DNA from: Cephalopachus bancanus
Lineage: Eukaryota; Chordata; Mammalia; Primates; Tarsiidae
Direction: 5' to 3'
DNA length: 64,000 bases
Assembly (NCBI GenBank): GCA_027257055.1
Contig: JAPVLO010000570.1
Coordinates: forward strand, 1,440,001-1,504,000
Of this stretch, positions 35,248-45,702 are shown in pieces; the stretch's first letter is position 1; the number at the start of each line of letters is the position of its first letter. The notes below the pieces were generated by a model. That model saw only the letters and a list, made by a program, of their open reading frames with translations. It did not search any database and was not told the origin of the DNA. The position numbers were made by a program, and so were the translations under genes.

Positions 35248-37186
35248 GGCTATTGTGAATGGGATGGTGCTTTTTATTTGATTCTCTGCTTGTTGTTTGT
35301 GTATAAGAATATGACTGTCTTCTGCACATGTATTTTGTACCATGAGACTTTGCAAAACTCTTCTGTCAGTGAAACCAGGTTATTTTTTTGTCAGATTTGA
35401 ATTTTCAAAGTATTGGATTATATCCCCAGCAAAGTGGGATAATTTAACTTCCTCTTTTTCTATTTGGATACCCCTGATTTTTTTCTCTTGTCTAATTGCT
35501 CTAACTAGGACTTCCACACAATGTTGAAACAGAGAGGTAAGCATGGGAAGCCTTGTCCTGTTCCTGTTTTCAGAGAAAATGTTCCCAGTTCCTGTTTAGA
35601 AACATGCTGGCTGTGAGTTTATTGTAGATAGCGCTTACTATTTTGAGATATGGTCCTTCTATACCTAGGTGTTTGAGTGTTTTTATGAAGAAGGGATGCT
35701 GGGTTTTATCAAAAGCTTTTCTGCATCTAGTGATATAATCATGTGGTTCTTATTTTTACATCTGTTGATGTATTGAATTACATTTTTCATCTTGTGGATG
35801 TTGAACCAGCTCTGCATCCTGGGAATTAAGCCTACTTGGTCTTAGTGGATGATTTTTGATATTTCTACTTGATCCAATTTGTCAGAATCTTGTTGAGAAT
35901 TTTTACATCTATGATCATTAGGCATATTGTCCTGTGTTTCTTTTTTTGTTGTTGTTGGATCTTTACCTGGTTTGGTTATCCGTGTGGTTAGCTTTGTAAA
36001 ATGATTTGGGGAGAATTCTGTCTTTCTCAATTGTCTGGAATTCTTTCAATAGGATTGTCATCAACTTCTCCTTGTATGTTTCATAGAATTCTGCTGGAAA
36101 TCCATCTGGTACAGGTCTTCATTTTGTAGGTGATTTTCTTATGAAAGTCAATTTCCTGGGATGTTATTCATCTATTTAGTGTCTCAATGTTCACTTTTTT
36201 CAACCTTGGGAGGTTGTGTGATGTCAGAAAGTCCTCCATTTCATTTAAGTTATCAAGTTTGTTTCCATACATTTGTGCATAGTAGTCTTTGCTCATCTTT
36301 TGTATTTCTTTGGGGTCAGTTGTGTTGATCTTTGGCATTTATATTGTGTCTATTTGGCCTTTTTCTCTCTTTTTCTTCATTATTCTGGCTAGGGGGTCTA
36401 TCAATTTTGTTTATTGTTGCGAAGAACCAACTTTTTGTTTTGTTGATTTTTCTGTTGTTTTTGTCTTCTATGTCTTTTATTTGGGCTTTTACTTTGGTAA
36501 TGTGTATTCTTCTGCTAAAGTTAGGGTTTTGTTGGTCTTGTCTTTCCAATTCCCTTTGGTTATTTGTTAGGCTGTTAACTTGTGATCTTTCCATTTTCTT
36601 GATGTATGTTCATAGAGATGTAAATTCCCCTCTGATAACTGCTTTCATGTATCCCAGAGGTTTCCTAAGATGTTTCTTCATTTTCCTTTGTTTTCAGTAA
36701 TATTTTTAGCTTCTGTTTTGATCTGTGTTGACCCAGAAGTCATTCATCATCATGCTGTTTAGTGTTCATGTCTTGTGGGTTTTGGGGGAGTTTTGTTGGT
36801 TTTGATATTTATTTTGATTACACTGTGGTCTGAGAAGGTTCATGACAGTATTTCAGTCTTATGAATTTTTTAAAGCTTGATTTATACCTAAGAATGTGAT
36901 TGATCTTGTAGTGTATTCCATGAGGTGATGAGCAGAATGGATATTGTGTGGTTGTTGTGTAGAGTGCTCTGTAGTGATCTATTAAGTTCATTTGGTCAAG
37001 TGTCTAGTTGATGATCTGGATCTCTTTGCTGATGTTTTCCCTTGATGATCTATCTAGGGTTGTTAGTGGGGTATTTAAGTACCCAGCTATAATAGTGTTT
37101 GAGTCCTTTTTTTTTTTTTTTAGTTTACTTAGTAATTTCTTTAAAAATGCTAGTGCTCCTGTTTTGGATGCATATATGTTTAGGAC

Positions 37187-37200
37187 GGATATTTCTTGTT
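37187..37200. repeat. 14-bp TSD of L1-B, left
   Basis: ggatatttcttgtt, identical to 43813-43826. It is L1-D endonuclease sequence. Confidence 0.95.
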
Positions 37201-37474
37201 TTTCTTTATATCAATATTTTTTTTATGTTGATACTGTGGGGTACAGTTAAGGGTTAGGTATACAAATACGCTTCATTCAGTCACCCTTGTTGATAAGGGG
37301 TGTCTCCCCATCCCCAGAGAGATAATGACTACCATTAATCCCTCCTCTCTTCCCCTCCCACCATAGTTTCCCACCACTATCAGTCCTTTTTTTATAGCAT
37401 TATGATGGATGTTCAAGGTCCGTTATATGAGTGAGAACATGTGATACACAGATCTTTGTTTCTGTGAGAGGCCA

Positions 37475-40400
37475 CTCAGTATTATTGACTCAGTACCATC
37501 CAGTTTGCTGCAAAGTTCATGATTTTGTTCTTTTTTATGACTGCATAGTATTCCAGGGTGTATATATACCACATTTTTTTAATCGAGTCCTCTTTTGATT
37601 GACAGTATGGTTGATTCCAGGTTCTTGCCTTGTGAACAATGCTGCAATAAACATATGTGTGTAGGAATCTTTTTGATAGAGTGATTTGAGTTCTTCAGGG
37701 TATATTCCCAGTAGGGGGATTGTGGGGTCATATGGGAGGTTGACATTTAGAGCTTTTAGGAATCATAACTCTGTTTTCCACAGTGGTTGCACCAGTTTGC
37801 ACTCCCACCAACAGTGTAGGAGTGTTCCCTTTTCACCACACCCTCTCCAGCAACTGTTATTTTTTGAGTTATTGATAATTGCCATTCTGACTAGAATTAG
37901 TTAGTATCTCAGTGTGGTTTTGATTTGCATCTCCTTGATGATTAGTGAGGTTGAGAATTTCTTCATATGTCTGCTGGCCACTTGGATGTCTTCCTTTGAG
38001 AAGTGTCTCTTCATATATTTTCCCACTTTATAATGGGGTTGTTTGTTTTTTTCTTTTCAGCACGTTTGAGTTCCTTGTAGATTGAAGATGTTAAGCCTTT
38101 GTTGGACCTGGAGTTGGCAAATACTTTTTCCCAGTCTGTGAGCTGTCTCCCTGCTCTCTTGATGGTTTCTGTGGGTTTCGGGTTTTGTTCATGAATTGGA
38201 TGCCAGTTCCAATTTCCATAAGGGTGTGTCCTGCATTTTCTAAGTTTCTTATGGTATGAGATCTTACATTTAGGTCTGTAATCCTTTTAGAGTTAATTTT
38301 TGTGTATGGGGACAGATAGGGGTCTTGTCTGAGTCTTCTGCATTTGGTCAGCCAGTTTTCCCAGCACCATTTACTGAATAGGTTCTCCTCTCCCCAGTGG
38401 TAGGTGGTGGAGGCTTTGTCGAAAATGACTTGGTTGAGAAATTGATGTTCATCTTCTGGATTCGCAATTCTATTCCACTGGTCTATATGCCTGTTTTTGG
38501 ACCAATGCCAAGCTGTTTTGATTATTGTAGCTTTATAGTAAAGTTTGAAGTCTGGTAATGTGATATTGCCTGCTTTTTTTTTTTTCTGAGGATTGTTCTG
38601 GCTATTGTTGGTCATTTGTGTTTCCACATGAATTCCTGTATTGTTTTTTCTAGGTCTGTGAAGAATGTTGCTGGTAATTTGATGGGTATTGCATTAAATT
38701 TGTAGATTGTCTTAGGAAGGATGGACATCTTCACAATGTTGATTCTTCTAGTCCATGAGCATGGGATATTTTTCCACTTGTTTGTGTCATCTTTGATTTC
38801 TTTGAGCAGTGATTTGTAATTTTCATTGTAAAGACTTCTTAGGAAGCTGCCAAGGTATTTCATTTTTTTGTGGCTATTGTGAATGGAATTGTGCTTTTTA
38901 TTTGGGTTTCTGTTTGTTTATTATTGGTGTAAAGAAATGTGATTGTCTTTTGTACATTTATTTTTATATCCTGAGACTTTGCCAAAGTCCTTTATCAGTG
39001 TAAGGAGGTTTTTGACAGATTCTCCTGGGGTTTCAAGGTACATGGCCACGTCATCTGCAAAGAGAGATAACTTGACTTCCTCTATTCCTGTTTGGATACC
39101 CCTGATTGCCTTCTCTTCTCTGATTGCTCTAGCCAGGACTTCCATACTATATTGAACAGGAGGGGTGAGAGTGGGCATCCTTGTCTGGTTTGTTTTCAGG
39201 GGAAATGGTTCCAATCTTTGTCTGTTTAGGAGTATGCTGGCTGTGGGTTTCTTGTACATGGTTTTTACTATTTTGAGGTATGTTCCCCATATGCCTACAT
39301 GTTAGAGGGTTTTTATCAAGAAGGGGTGCTGGATTTTATCAAAAGCTTTTTCTGCATCTAATGATATAATCGTGTGGTTTTTGTTTTGACATCTGCTGAT
39401 GCATTTAATTACTTTTATGGTTTTAGGAATGTTGAACCAGCCTTGCATCCCAGGGATGAAGCCTACTTGGTCATGATGGATGATTTTTTAGATGTGTTGT
39501 TGAATCCGGTTTTCTAGGATCTTGTTGAGAATTTTAGCATCTATGTTCATCAAAGATATTGGCCTGTAGTTCTCTTGCTTTGTTGGGTCTTTACCTGGCT
39601 TGGGTATCAATGTGATGTTAGCTTCGTAAAACGATTTGGGGAGAATTCCATCTTTCTCAATCGCCTGGAATACCTTCAGTAGGATTGGTATCAGCTACTC
39701 CTTAAATGTCTTATAGAATTCTGCTGGAAAGCCATCTGGACCAGGGCTATTTTTTGTAGGTAGATTTCTTATCACGTAGTCAACTTCCTTGATTGTTATT
39801 GGTCTATTTGGGTCTCAATTTCTTCTTGTTTCAACCCAGGCAAGTTGTGTGATGTCAGAAAGTCCTCCATTTCCTAAAGGTTTTCAAGTTTGTTTCCATA
39901 CAAGTGTACATAGTAGTCTCTAATGATCTTTTGTATTTCTTCAGGGTCAGATGTGACTTCATCTTTTGTGCTTCTGATTGTGTTTATTTGGAGTTTTTCT
40001 CTCTTTTTCTTGGTCAGCCTAGCTAGGGGACCATCAATCTTTTTTATCCTTTCAAAGAACCAGCTTTTTGTTTCATTGAATTTTTGTATTATCTTTTTGT
40101 CTTCTATGTCCTGGATTTGGGCTTTTATTTTGGTGATCTGGATTCTTCTGCTAAATTAGGGTTTTGATGGTCTTGCTTTTCCAACTTCCTTAGGTGGCTT
40201 GTTAGGCTAATTTGTGATCCTTCCATTTTCTTCATGTGTGTTTGTAGGGATATAAATTCCCCTCTTACTACAGCTTTCATGGCATCCCAAAGATTTTGGT
40301 AAGATGTTTCTTCATTTTCATTTGTTTCCAGGTATCTTTTAGTCTCTGTTTTAATTTCATTGTTGAGCCAGGATTTGTTTAGCATCATGCTGTTTAGTGT

Positions 40401-41149
40401 CCATGTCTTTGTGGGTTTTGAGGGGACCTTGTTGGTGTTAATGTTTATTTTTATTCCACTGTAGTCTGAGAAGGTACATGGTAAGATTCTAGTCCTTTTA
40501 AATTTGCTTATGCTTGTTTTATGACCAAGTATGTGGTCGATCATAGAGTACATTTCATATGGTGATGAGTAGAATGTATATTCTGTGGTCTTCGGATAGA
40601 GTGTTCTGTAGGTATCAATTAAGTCCATTTGGTCAAGAGTCACATTGAGGTTTTGGATCTCATTGCTGATTTTTTGTCTTGATGATCTGTCTGGGGTTGT
40701 GAGTGTGGTATTGAAGTTTCCAGCTATGATGGTGTTGGAGTCGATATCTTTTTTTAGTTTACCTAGAAGCTGCTTTATGAAAGTTGGTGCTCCTATGTTG
40801 GGTGCATATATGTTTATGATGGATATTTCTTGTTGAGGATTGAACATTTTATCATTATGCAGTGGCCTTCTGCATCTTTTTTGATTTTTGATACCTTAAA
40901 GGATATTTTGTCTGAGATTAAGATCATGACTCCTCCTTTCTTTTGTGTTCCATTCACCTGAAAATTTGTTTCCCATCCTCTTACTTTGAGTCTGTGAGTG
41001 TCATCTCTAGTGAGGTGAGTCTCTTGAAGGCAATAATTTGTTGCCTGATGATATTTTATCCATTTTGCCATTTTATGTCTTTTCAGTGGTGCATTTAGTC
41101 TGTTCACATTCAAGCTAATTATTGAAATGTGAGAGTTGATCCCTATCAT
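37475..41149 (-). pseudogene. L1-B ORF2, broken
   Basis: Starts at the ATG at 41149 (MIGINSHISIISLNVNRLNA). Open pieces are 41149-40814 and 40847-40125 (endonuclease and linker), 39259-38921 (RT with [14 protein letters not shown]), and 38863-38612 and 38627-38091 (thumb/connection: [40 protein letters not shown]). The endonuclease catalytic SDH reads SDY here (FSDYSGIKINI), so even that domain would be inactive. Several frameshifts separate the pieces, and the usual terminal TGA (after NTE) is changed. Confidence 0.9.
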
Positions 41150-41227
41150 AATGTTCTTACATAGTTGTTGTTCTTTCTGTTTGTGTGTTGTCTTTCTTTC
41201 GGTTCTGGAGTTGGTTAATGTGTGTTT

Positions 41228-42235
41228 TTACTCTTTTGCCTGTACTCTTGTGAAGAATATTGTTGTTCTTTTTTCTTTTTCTTCTGTGTTCAGTACTCTC
41301 TTAAGTGTTTCTTGTAGAGGTGGTCTGGTGGTAGCATAGTTTCTTAGGGATTGGATATCTGGGGAAGATTTCAGTTCTCCTTCACTGATGAAGCTTAGCT
41401 TGTCTGGGTAGGTTATTCTCATTTGAAATTGTTTATCTTTTAGAACTTTGAAGATAAGGCTCCAAGCTCTTCTAGCCTGGAGGGTTTCTGTAGATAAATC
41501 TGCTGCTATTTTAATTGTTCTTCCCTGGTAGGTAATCTGACTTTTTTCTCTTGCTGCCTTTAGGATTTTTTCTTTTATACCTACTCTGTTTAGGTGAGTT
41601 ATTATGTGTCTGGGAGTTGATCTTATTTGTTGTCTTGCAGGGGTTCTCTGAATGTCTTGGGTTTGAATTTTTGAATCACTGATGAGATGAGGGAAGTTTT
41701 CTTGAATGATTTCATGAAATGTTTGTTCCAGTGTGGCCTCTGATTCTCTCTCTGCCTCAGGCAGGTCATTTACTCTTAGGTTCAGTCTCTTGAAGTAATC
41801 ATTCATCTCTTGAAGGTTTTGTTCTTTCTTTTGAGCTTCTTTTCTATGTTTTTTGACAGTTTGGGCTAGTTCTGTGTTTTGGTCTTTGAACTCTGAGATA
41901 CTTTCTTCTGCTTGACTAATTCTGCTTTCCATGCTTATTAGTTTGTTATTTATTTGCATCACAGTATTCTTTATTGCTGTTATTTCTGACATCAGCTCCT
42001 TCCTATTTTCCTCTTGTGTCTCCTCAATTTTTTTAATTCTCTCTAGTGATGTCTTGATGTCTGGGTTTGTTTCATGTGACCAGTCATTCTGGGGGCTCTT
42101 CATTGTTTGTGTTCCGAAGTCTGATTTCTCAGTGGCTGTCCTCCCAGGGGTCTGTGTGAGACCTATATTCCTTTTTTGGTTTTCTTCATTTGTACTTTTT
42201 TCCCCCTCCTTACTTTTTCCTTCCCTCCATGTCAC
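41228..42235 (-). CDS. L1-B ORF1p, intact 335-aa reading frame
   Basis: The open frame codes for the L1 RNA-binding chaperone that coats L1 RNA and forms trimers. Residues about 20-150 are charged and heptad-like (coiled coil, e.g. SLERIKKIEETQEENRKELM and NNKLISMESRISQAEES). Then comes the RRM (DYFKRLNLRVNDLPEAERES) and the C-terminal domain (IRSTPRHIITHLNRVGIKEK, KLSFISEGELKSSPD), with a basic tail ending RVQAKE. Length is close to the human protein (338 aa). The canonical start, ATG at 42189, is out of frame here because of a 1-nt deletion, and the frame opens instead from the upstream ATG at 42235, giving a novel N-terminus (MTWREGKSKEGEKS). Whether it is expressed is unknown. Confidence 0.85.
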   Translation of the reverse strand: MTWREGKSKEGEKSTNEENQKRNIGLTQTPGRTATEKSDFGTQTMKSPQNDWSHETNPDIKTSLERIKKIEETQEENRKELMSEITAIKNTVMQINNKLISMESRISQAEESISEFKDQNTELAQTVKKHRKEAQKKEQNLQEMNDYFKRLNLRVNDLPEAERESEATLEQTFHEIIQENFPHLISDSKIQTQDIQRTPARQQIRSTPRHIITHLNRVGIKEKILKAAREKSQITYQGRTIKIAADLSTETLQARRAWSLIFKVLKDKQFQMRITYPDKLSFISEGELKSSPDIQSLRNYATTRPPLQETLKRVLNTEEKEKRTTIFFTRVQAKE

Positions 42236-43812
42236 TGTTTTCTTTAATTCTGTTATTCAGGGGTGGAGGGGTTGTTTTTGCTTCTGTTTGTTCAACCTCC
42301 TATTCTTTATGTATGTCCTCTTACTTTGTTCACTTCTGTAGTTGCACTGTAGTTTGAGGGTAGTCCTTTTGGCAGTTTTGAGATTTACTTAAGGGGGAGC
42401 TGTGATTCAAAATCTATCTGCAGGTCCTGGTGTCTGGTGACAGGTGTATGGATAATTTGAAACCCACTTCCCACTGCCTTGGAATCTGTCCATGCAGTGG
42501 GGTTGTAGGTTTACTACCTGAAATAAAATGAGGTTAACAGAGGGAAGAGAATGGAGCAGACATGGGGAGAAGAGTGGGGTGGAGAGAGAGAGGAGTAAGG
42601 GCAGAAACAGATGAATGTACCAACAAATGGAGAGAGAGACAAAAATTGAAACATATAAAAACAATAGACCATGGCTACAAACTAACCAACTCCCATACAA
42701 AAAAAACTAAGACATACAATGTTGCTAACTTACAAGCTTACCAACCTCATTATTGGTGTGCTATTCTTCTATACAAAGATGGGGTTTACAGAGAAAAGAA
42801 AGAAAAGAAGGAGAAAACAAGGAGGGGAACAAAACAGAAGGAATAGAATCAAGTCAGTAGACTAACAGAATCAATCAAGCACACTCTGAGACTTTTCGTT
42901 TAAGTCAAATGTCCTTTCAGCTCTGATTTCTAGCTGTCTTTTCAGGCTGATAAGGTTGTTCACAGTTAGAGTCAGTTGCCCCTGTCCTGCTGTGAAGGGC
43001 AGTTCAGATCATTACTCAGTTCACCACTGCCCCGTTCACCAATCAGATCTGGCCTGTGTCTGTCAGGCTTCCATTTTTCCCCTTTCAGTGTTGTTACCTT
43101 GAATCGCCAGCAGGTGGTGCTATCCCATTACTCCAGATGGTCTTTATCTCAGCTGCTCGCCTGCCCCTGAGGGGAGGGAGATGTTGACTCAAGGCACACA
43201 GGAGGAGACCCACAGCCTGGCAGGAAGTCATGGTGGTAGTAGACCTCAACAGATCTTGCTTACAGGGGCTTCAAGGTCTGAAGTCGTGGATCACCTCAGG
43301 CATGCGGTGTGTAATGGCTACCTCAGCAGCGGCGGAGGCTGTGGCTTGCTTCAGGTACTGGCAGTGTGATGTGGAATGGCTGCCTCGGAGGCAGTGGCAG
43401 CAGCAGCAGCCGTGGCTTGCCTCAGGCACAGGTGGTGCGATGTGGAATGGCTGCCTCTGAGGTGGTAGCAGCAGCGGTGGCAGCAGTTCACCTCAGGCAC
43501 AGGCGGTGCAATGTGGAATGGTTGTCTGGGCAGCGGCAGCAGCAGCAGCGGCAGTGGCTCACCTCAGGCACTGGTGGTGTGATATGAAATGGCTGCCACA
43601 GCCACAGCTGCAGCTGCAGCAGTGGCAGCCACAGTAGCTACCCAGAGCAAGGAGATGCCTCAGCGAAGTCTACAACTGAGCCCCATGTGAAGAGCAGACT
43701 GCCGATGATGGAATCTGCAGCCTCCCGGGAGAGAACCAGAATCTCTTTGTGTTCTCTTCTGTGGAGAGTCTCACAGACCGAGCTGCCCCATCATCATCTT
43801 GCCAGAAGTCCT
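42236..43812 (-). promoter_or_regulatory. L1-B 5' UTR / internal promoter
   Basis: Distinct from the 5' UTR of L1-1 and L1-A. The first bases from 43812 are cttctggcaagatgatgatg, so the YY1-like box is altered (AAGATGAT). The 43308-43640 stretch is GCA/GCC-rich and tandemly repeated. 42540-42840 is A/G-rich. Confidence 0.75.
43308..43640. repeat. 71-bp tandem units in the L1-B 5' UTR
   Basis: Units begin 'tgygatgtggaatggctgcc' at 43365, 43436, 43507 and 43578 (spacing 71, 71, 71), with a shorter unit from 43308. Each holds a (GCA)n run and 'cctcaggcac(t/a)gg'. The local open frames are by-products of the repeats. Confidence 0.9.
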
Positions 43813-44510
43813 GGATATTTCTTGTTGATGGATTGAAGCTTTTATCATTATGTAGTGTCCATCTTTATCTCTTTAATTTTTTGATAGCTTAAAGTTTGAT
43901 TTGTTTGATATTGATATCATGACTCATGCCTTTTTTTAATCCATTCACCTGGAAACTCATTTTCCATCCTCTAACATTTAGTCTATGTGCATTTCTTGTA
44001 GTGAGATGAGGTTCCTGGATACAGCAAATTATTGGGTCGGTTTTTTAAATCCAGTTTGCCATACTGTTTCATTTCAGTGGTGCATTTAGTCCATTCACAT
44101 TCAGACTGATTATTGAAATGTGATTGTTTATCCCATCATGAGGTTCTTATAAAGTTTTTCTTTGTTCATTTTCTTTAAACTTTTGAGTTGATGTATGTGT
44201 GTGTTTTCAAGTTTGCAGTTACAATGTATTCTCCATTGATTATGTATTCTGTTGTTCTCTTGGAAATGTGAGGTCATTCTCTTTTTTTCTTTCTTCTGTG
44301 CTTAGTATGTTTTTAAGTTTCCCTTGTAGAGCTGGTCTGGAAGCTTCATACTCTCTTAGGGATTGGATGTCTGAGAAGGATTTTAATTATCCATCACTGT
44401 TGAAACTATGCTTGACTAGGTAGAAAACTCTTGTTTGAAATTGTTTATCTTTGAGGACTTTGAATATTGGTCTCCTGTGCCTTCTAACTTGTAGTGTTTC
44501 TGTCAGTAAG

Positions 44511-45060
44511 TCAACAGCTATTCTGATTGGTTTTCCCTGGTAGGTAGTCTGACCTTTCTCTCTTGCTGCCTTTATGAAATTTTATAAATTTCTTGAGTGT
44601 TATTTGCTCTTTCCATCTATTCCCTAATCCCTGTTGTATTCTGGGCCCAGTTGTTGGTGACTTCCATAGGCAAATTACTATGTGTCTAGGGGTGGGTATT
44701 CTCATTTGATGTCTTGCAGTGGTTCTCTGTTCTTTTGTGTTTGAATGGTCACATCTCTTAGATATACTTTTCAAATACTTGCTCTGGGGTGTTCTCCATT
44801 TTCTTTTCTTCTTCTAGTATACCAATCAGGTGTAGGTTCAGCCTCTTAAGATAATCACACAGTTCTAGGAAACCTTGCTTTTGCTTTATAAGTTTTCATT
44901 CTATGTTTTTTACAGGTCAGTTTCATTTCATGTTTTGGTCTTCACATTCTGAGATTCTTACTTCTGCTTGATTAATTCTGTTTTCTAAGCTTGTCATCTT
45001 GTTATTTATTCCCTGAATGAAAATTTTATGCCAAAAATCTCTGTTACAAGATATTTGAGT
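44511..45060 (-). pseudogene. L1-D ORF1 remnant with internal duplication
   Basis: The C-terminal-domain phrase PTPRHIVICL is followed by an inserted SPTTGPRIQQGLGNRWKEQI-type segment, then KFHKGSKRERSDYLPGKTNQ. The inserted segment is a copy of 45077-45149 near the ORF1 N-terminus. Many stops. Confidence 0.8.
44592..44664. repeat. 73-bp duplication, copy 1
   Basis: Matches 45077-45149 at 72 of 73 positions by eye, and is out of place within the ORF1 C-terminal domain. Confidence 0.9.
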
Positions 45061-45076
45061 GTTGCATCTTGTTTTT

Positions 45077-45149
45077 CTTGAGTGTTATTTGCTCTTTCCA
45101 TCTATTCCCTAATCCCTGTTGCATTCTGGGCCCAGTTGTTGGTGACTTC
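45077..45149. repeat. 73-bp duplication, copy 2 (probable original)
   Basis: Same sequence as 44592-44664, at what looks like its normal ORF1 N-terminal position. Confidence 0.85.
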
Positions 45150-45245
45150 TATTGATTGAAATCTGCAGTCTGATTTTCCAGGTATTTTCTCTTTGTAATA
45201 CTGGGAATTACCTGCATTATTTCATTGACATTTCCTTATTTGTGA

Positions 45246-45250
<5 letters not shown>

Positions 45251-45291
<41 letters not shown>
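45251..45291. repeat. (CT)n microsatellite in L1-D
   Basis: About 20 uninterrupted CT units. Confidence 0.95.
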
Positions 45292-45293
<2 letters not shown>

Positions 45294-45556
45294 CCTTTTT
45301 GGTTCTGTTATTCAGTGGCAGTGGGAGAGGCTTCACACTGATTGTGATATGAGTTCCCTGAGACCCACTCTCCATCACCACTCTATATGATGATGCAATG
45401 GGTATGTATGTGTACTCCCTGAGTCCAAGACACTGTACAGCAATGAGGAGAGCAAAGAAAAGTAGAATGAAATAAGATGGACAAGAATTTCTTTAAAAAA
45501 ATAAAATAAAAAAATACAGAACAACAAGAACAAAAACTAATGCAAAAAAACAGTTA

Positions 45557-45653
45557 AACACACACACACATACACACACACACACCCCAAAACAAACTGG
45601 AATAAATGCAGAGAAAATTGAAATAACAAAAAAGCTACCAAAACCAGGAAAAC

Positions 45654-45699
<46 letters not shown>
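45557..45699. repeat. (CA)n microsatellites in L1-D 5' UTR
   Basis: CA runs at 45557-45586 and 45657-45699, read as (TG)n on the element strand. They create the poly-CV reading frame on the minus strand. Confidence 0.95.

Positions 45700-45702
<3 letters not shown>

Larger units (their letters stand above)
33523..37200 (-). mobile_element. Full-length minus-strand L1 (L1-D), 3' part
   Basis: The T-rich tail complement at 33523-33550, then 3' UTR, ORF2 C-terminus, RT and endonuclease in reverse complement. Open remnants include 36594-36316 (ERQDQQNPNFSRRIHITKVK). It is interrupted at a 14-bp TSD by L1-B and resumes at 43813. The whole element spans to about 47030. Confidence 0.9.
37201..43812 (-). 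mobile_element. Full-length, relatively young L1 (L1-B) nested in L1-D
   Basis: A complete 6.6-kb element: T-rich tail complement at 37201-37225, 3' UTR, ORF2 (about 41149 down to 37475), ORF1 (42235-41228, open) and 5' UTR (42236-43812) with 71-bp tandem units. A perfect 14-bp TSD and an intact ORF1 make it the youngest full-length copy in the window. ORF2 is broken. Confidence 0.95.

Noticed and set aside
35000..35355. Long frames of repeated FLSFF/KERKKER type on both strands
   Set aside because: They are translations of the TTTC/TTCC microsatellite, not genes.
36289..36700. Hydrophobic plus-strand frames that look like membrane proteins
   Set aside because: Antisense of L1 ORF2 lysine-rich coding (AAA/AAG read as TTT/CTT); the same shadow appears at 13-351 and 39923-40159.
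43230..43587. Plus-strand frames rich in Gln, Ala and Ser over the GCA repeats
   Set aside because: They run antisense to an L1 5' UTR and follow the 71-bp tandem units; no host gene support.
43308..43640. CRISPR-like array
   Set aside because: Direct tandem units without spacers, in a primate L1 5' UTR.
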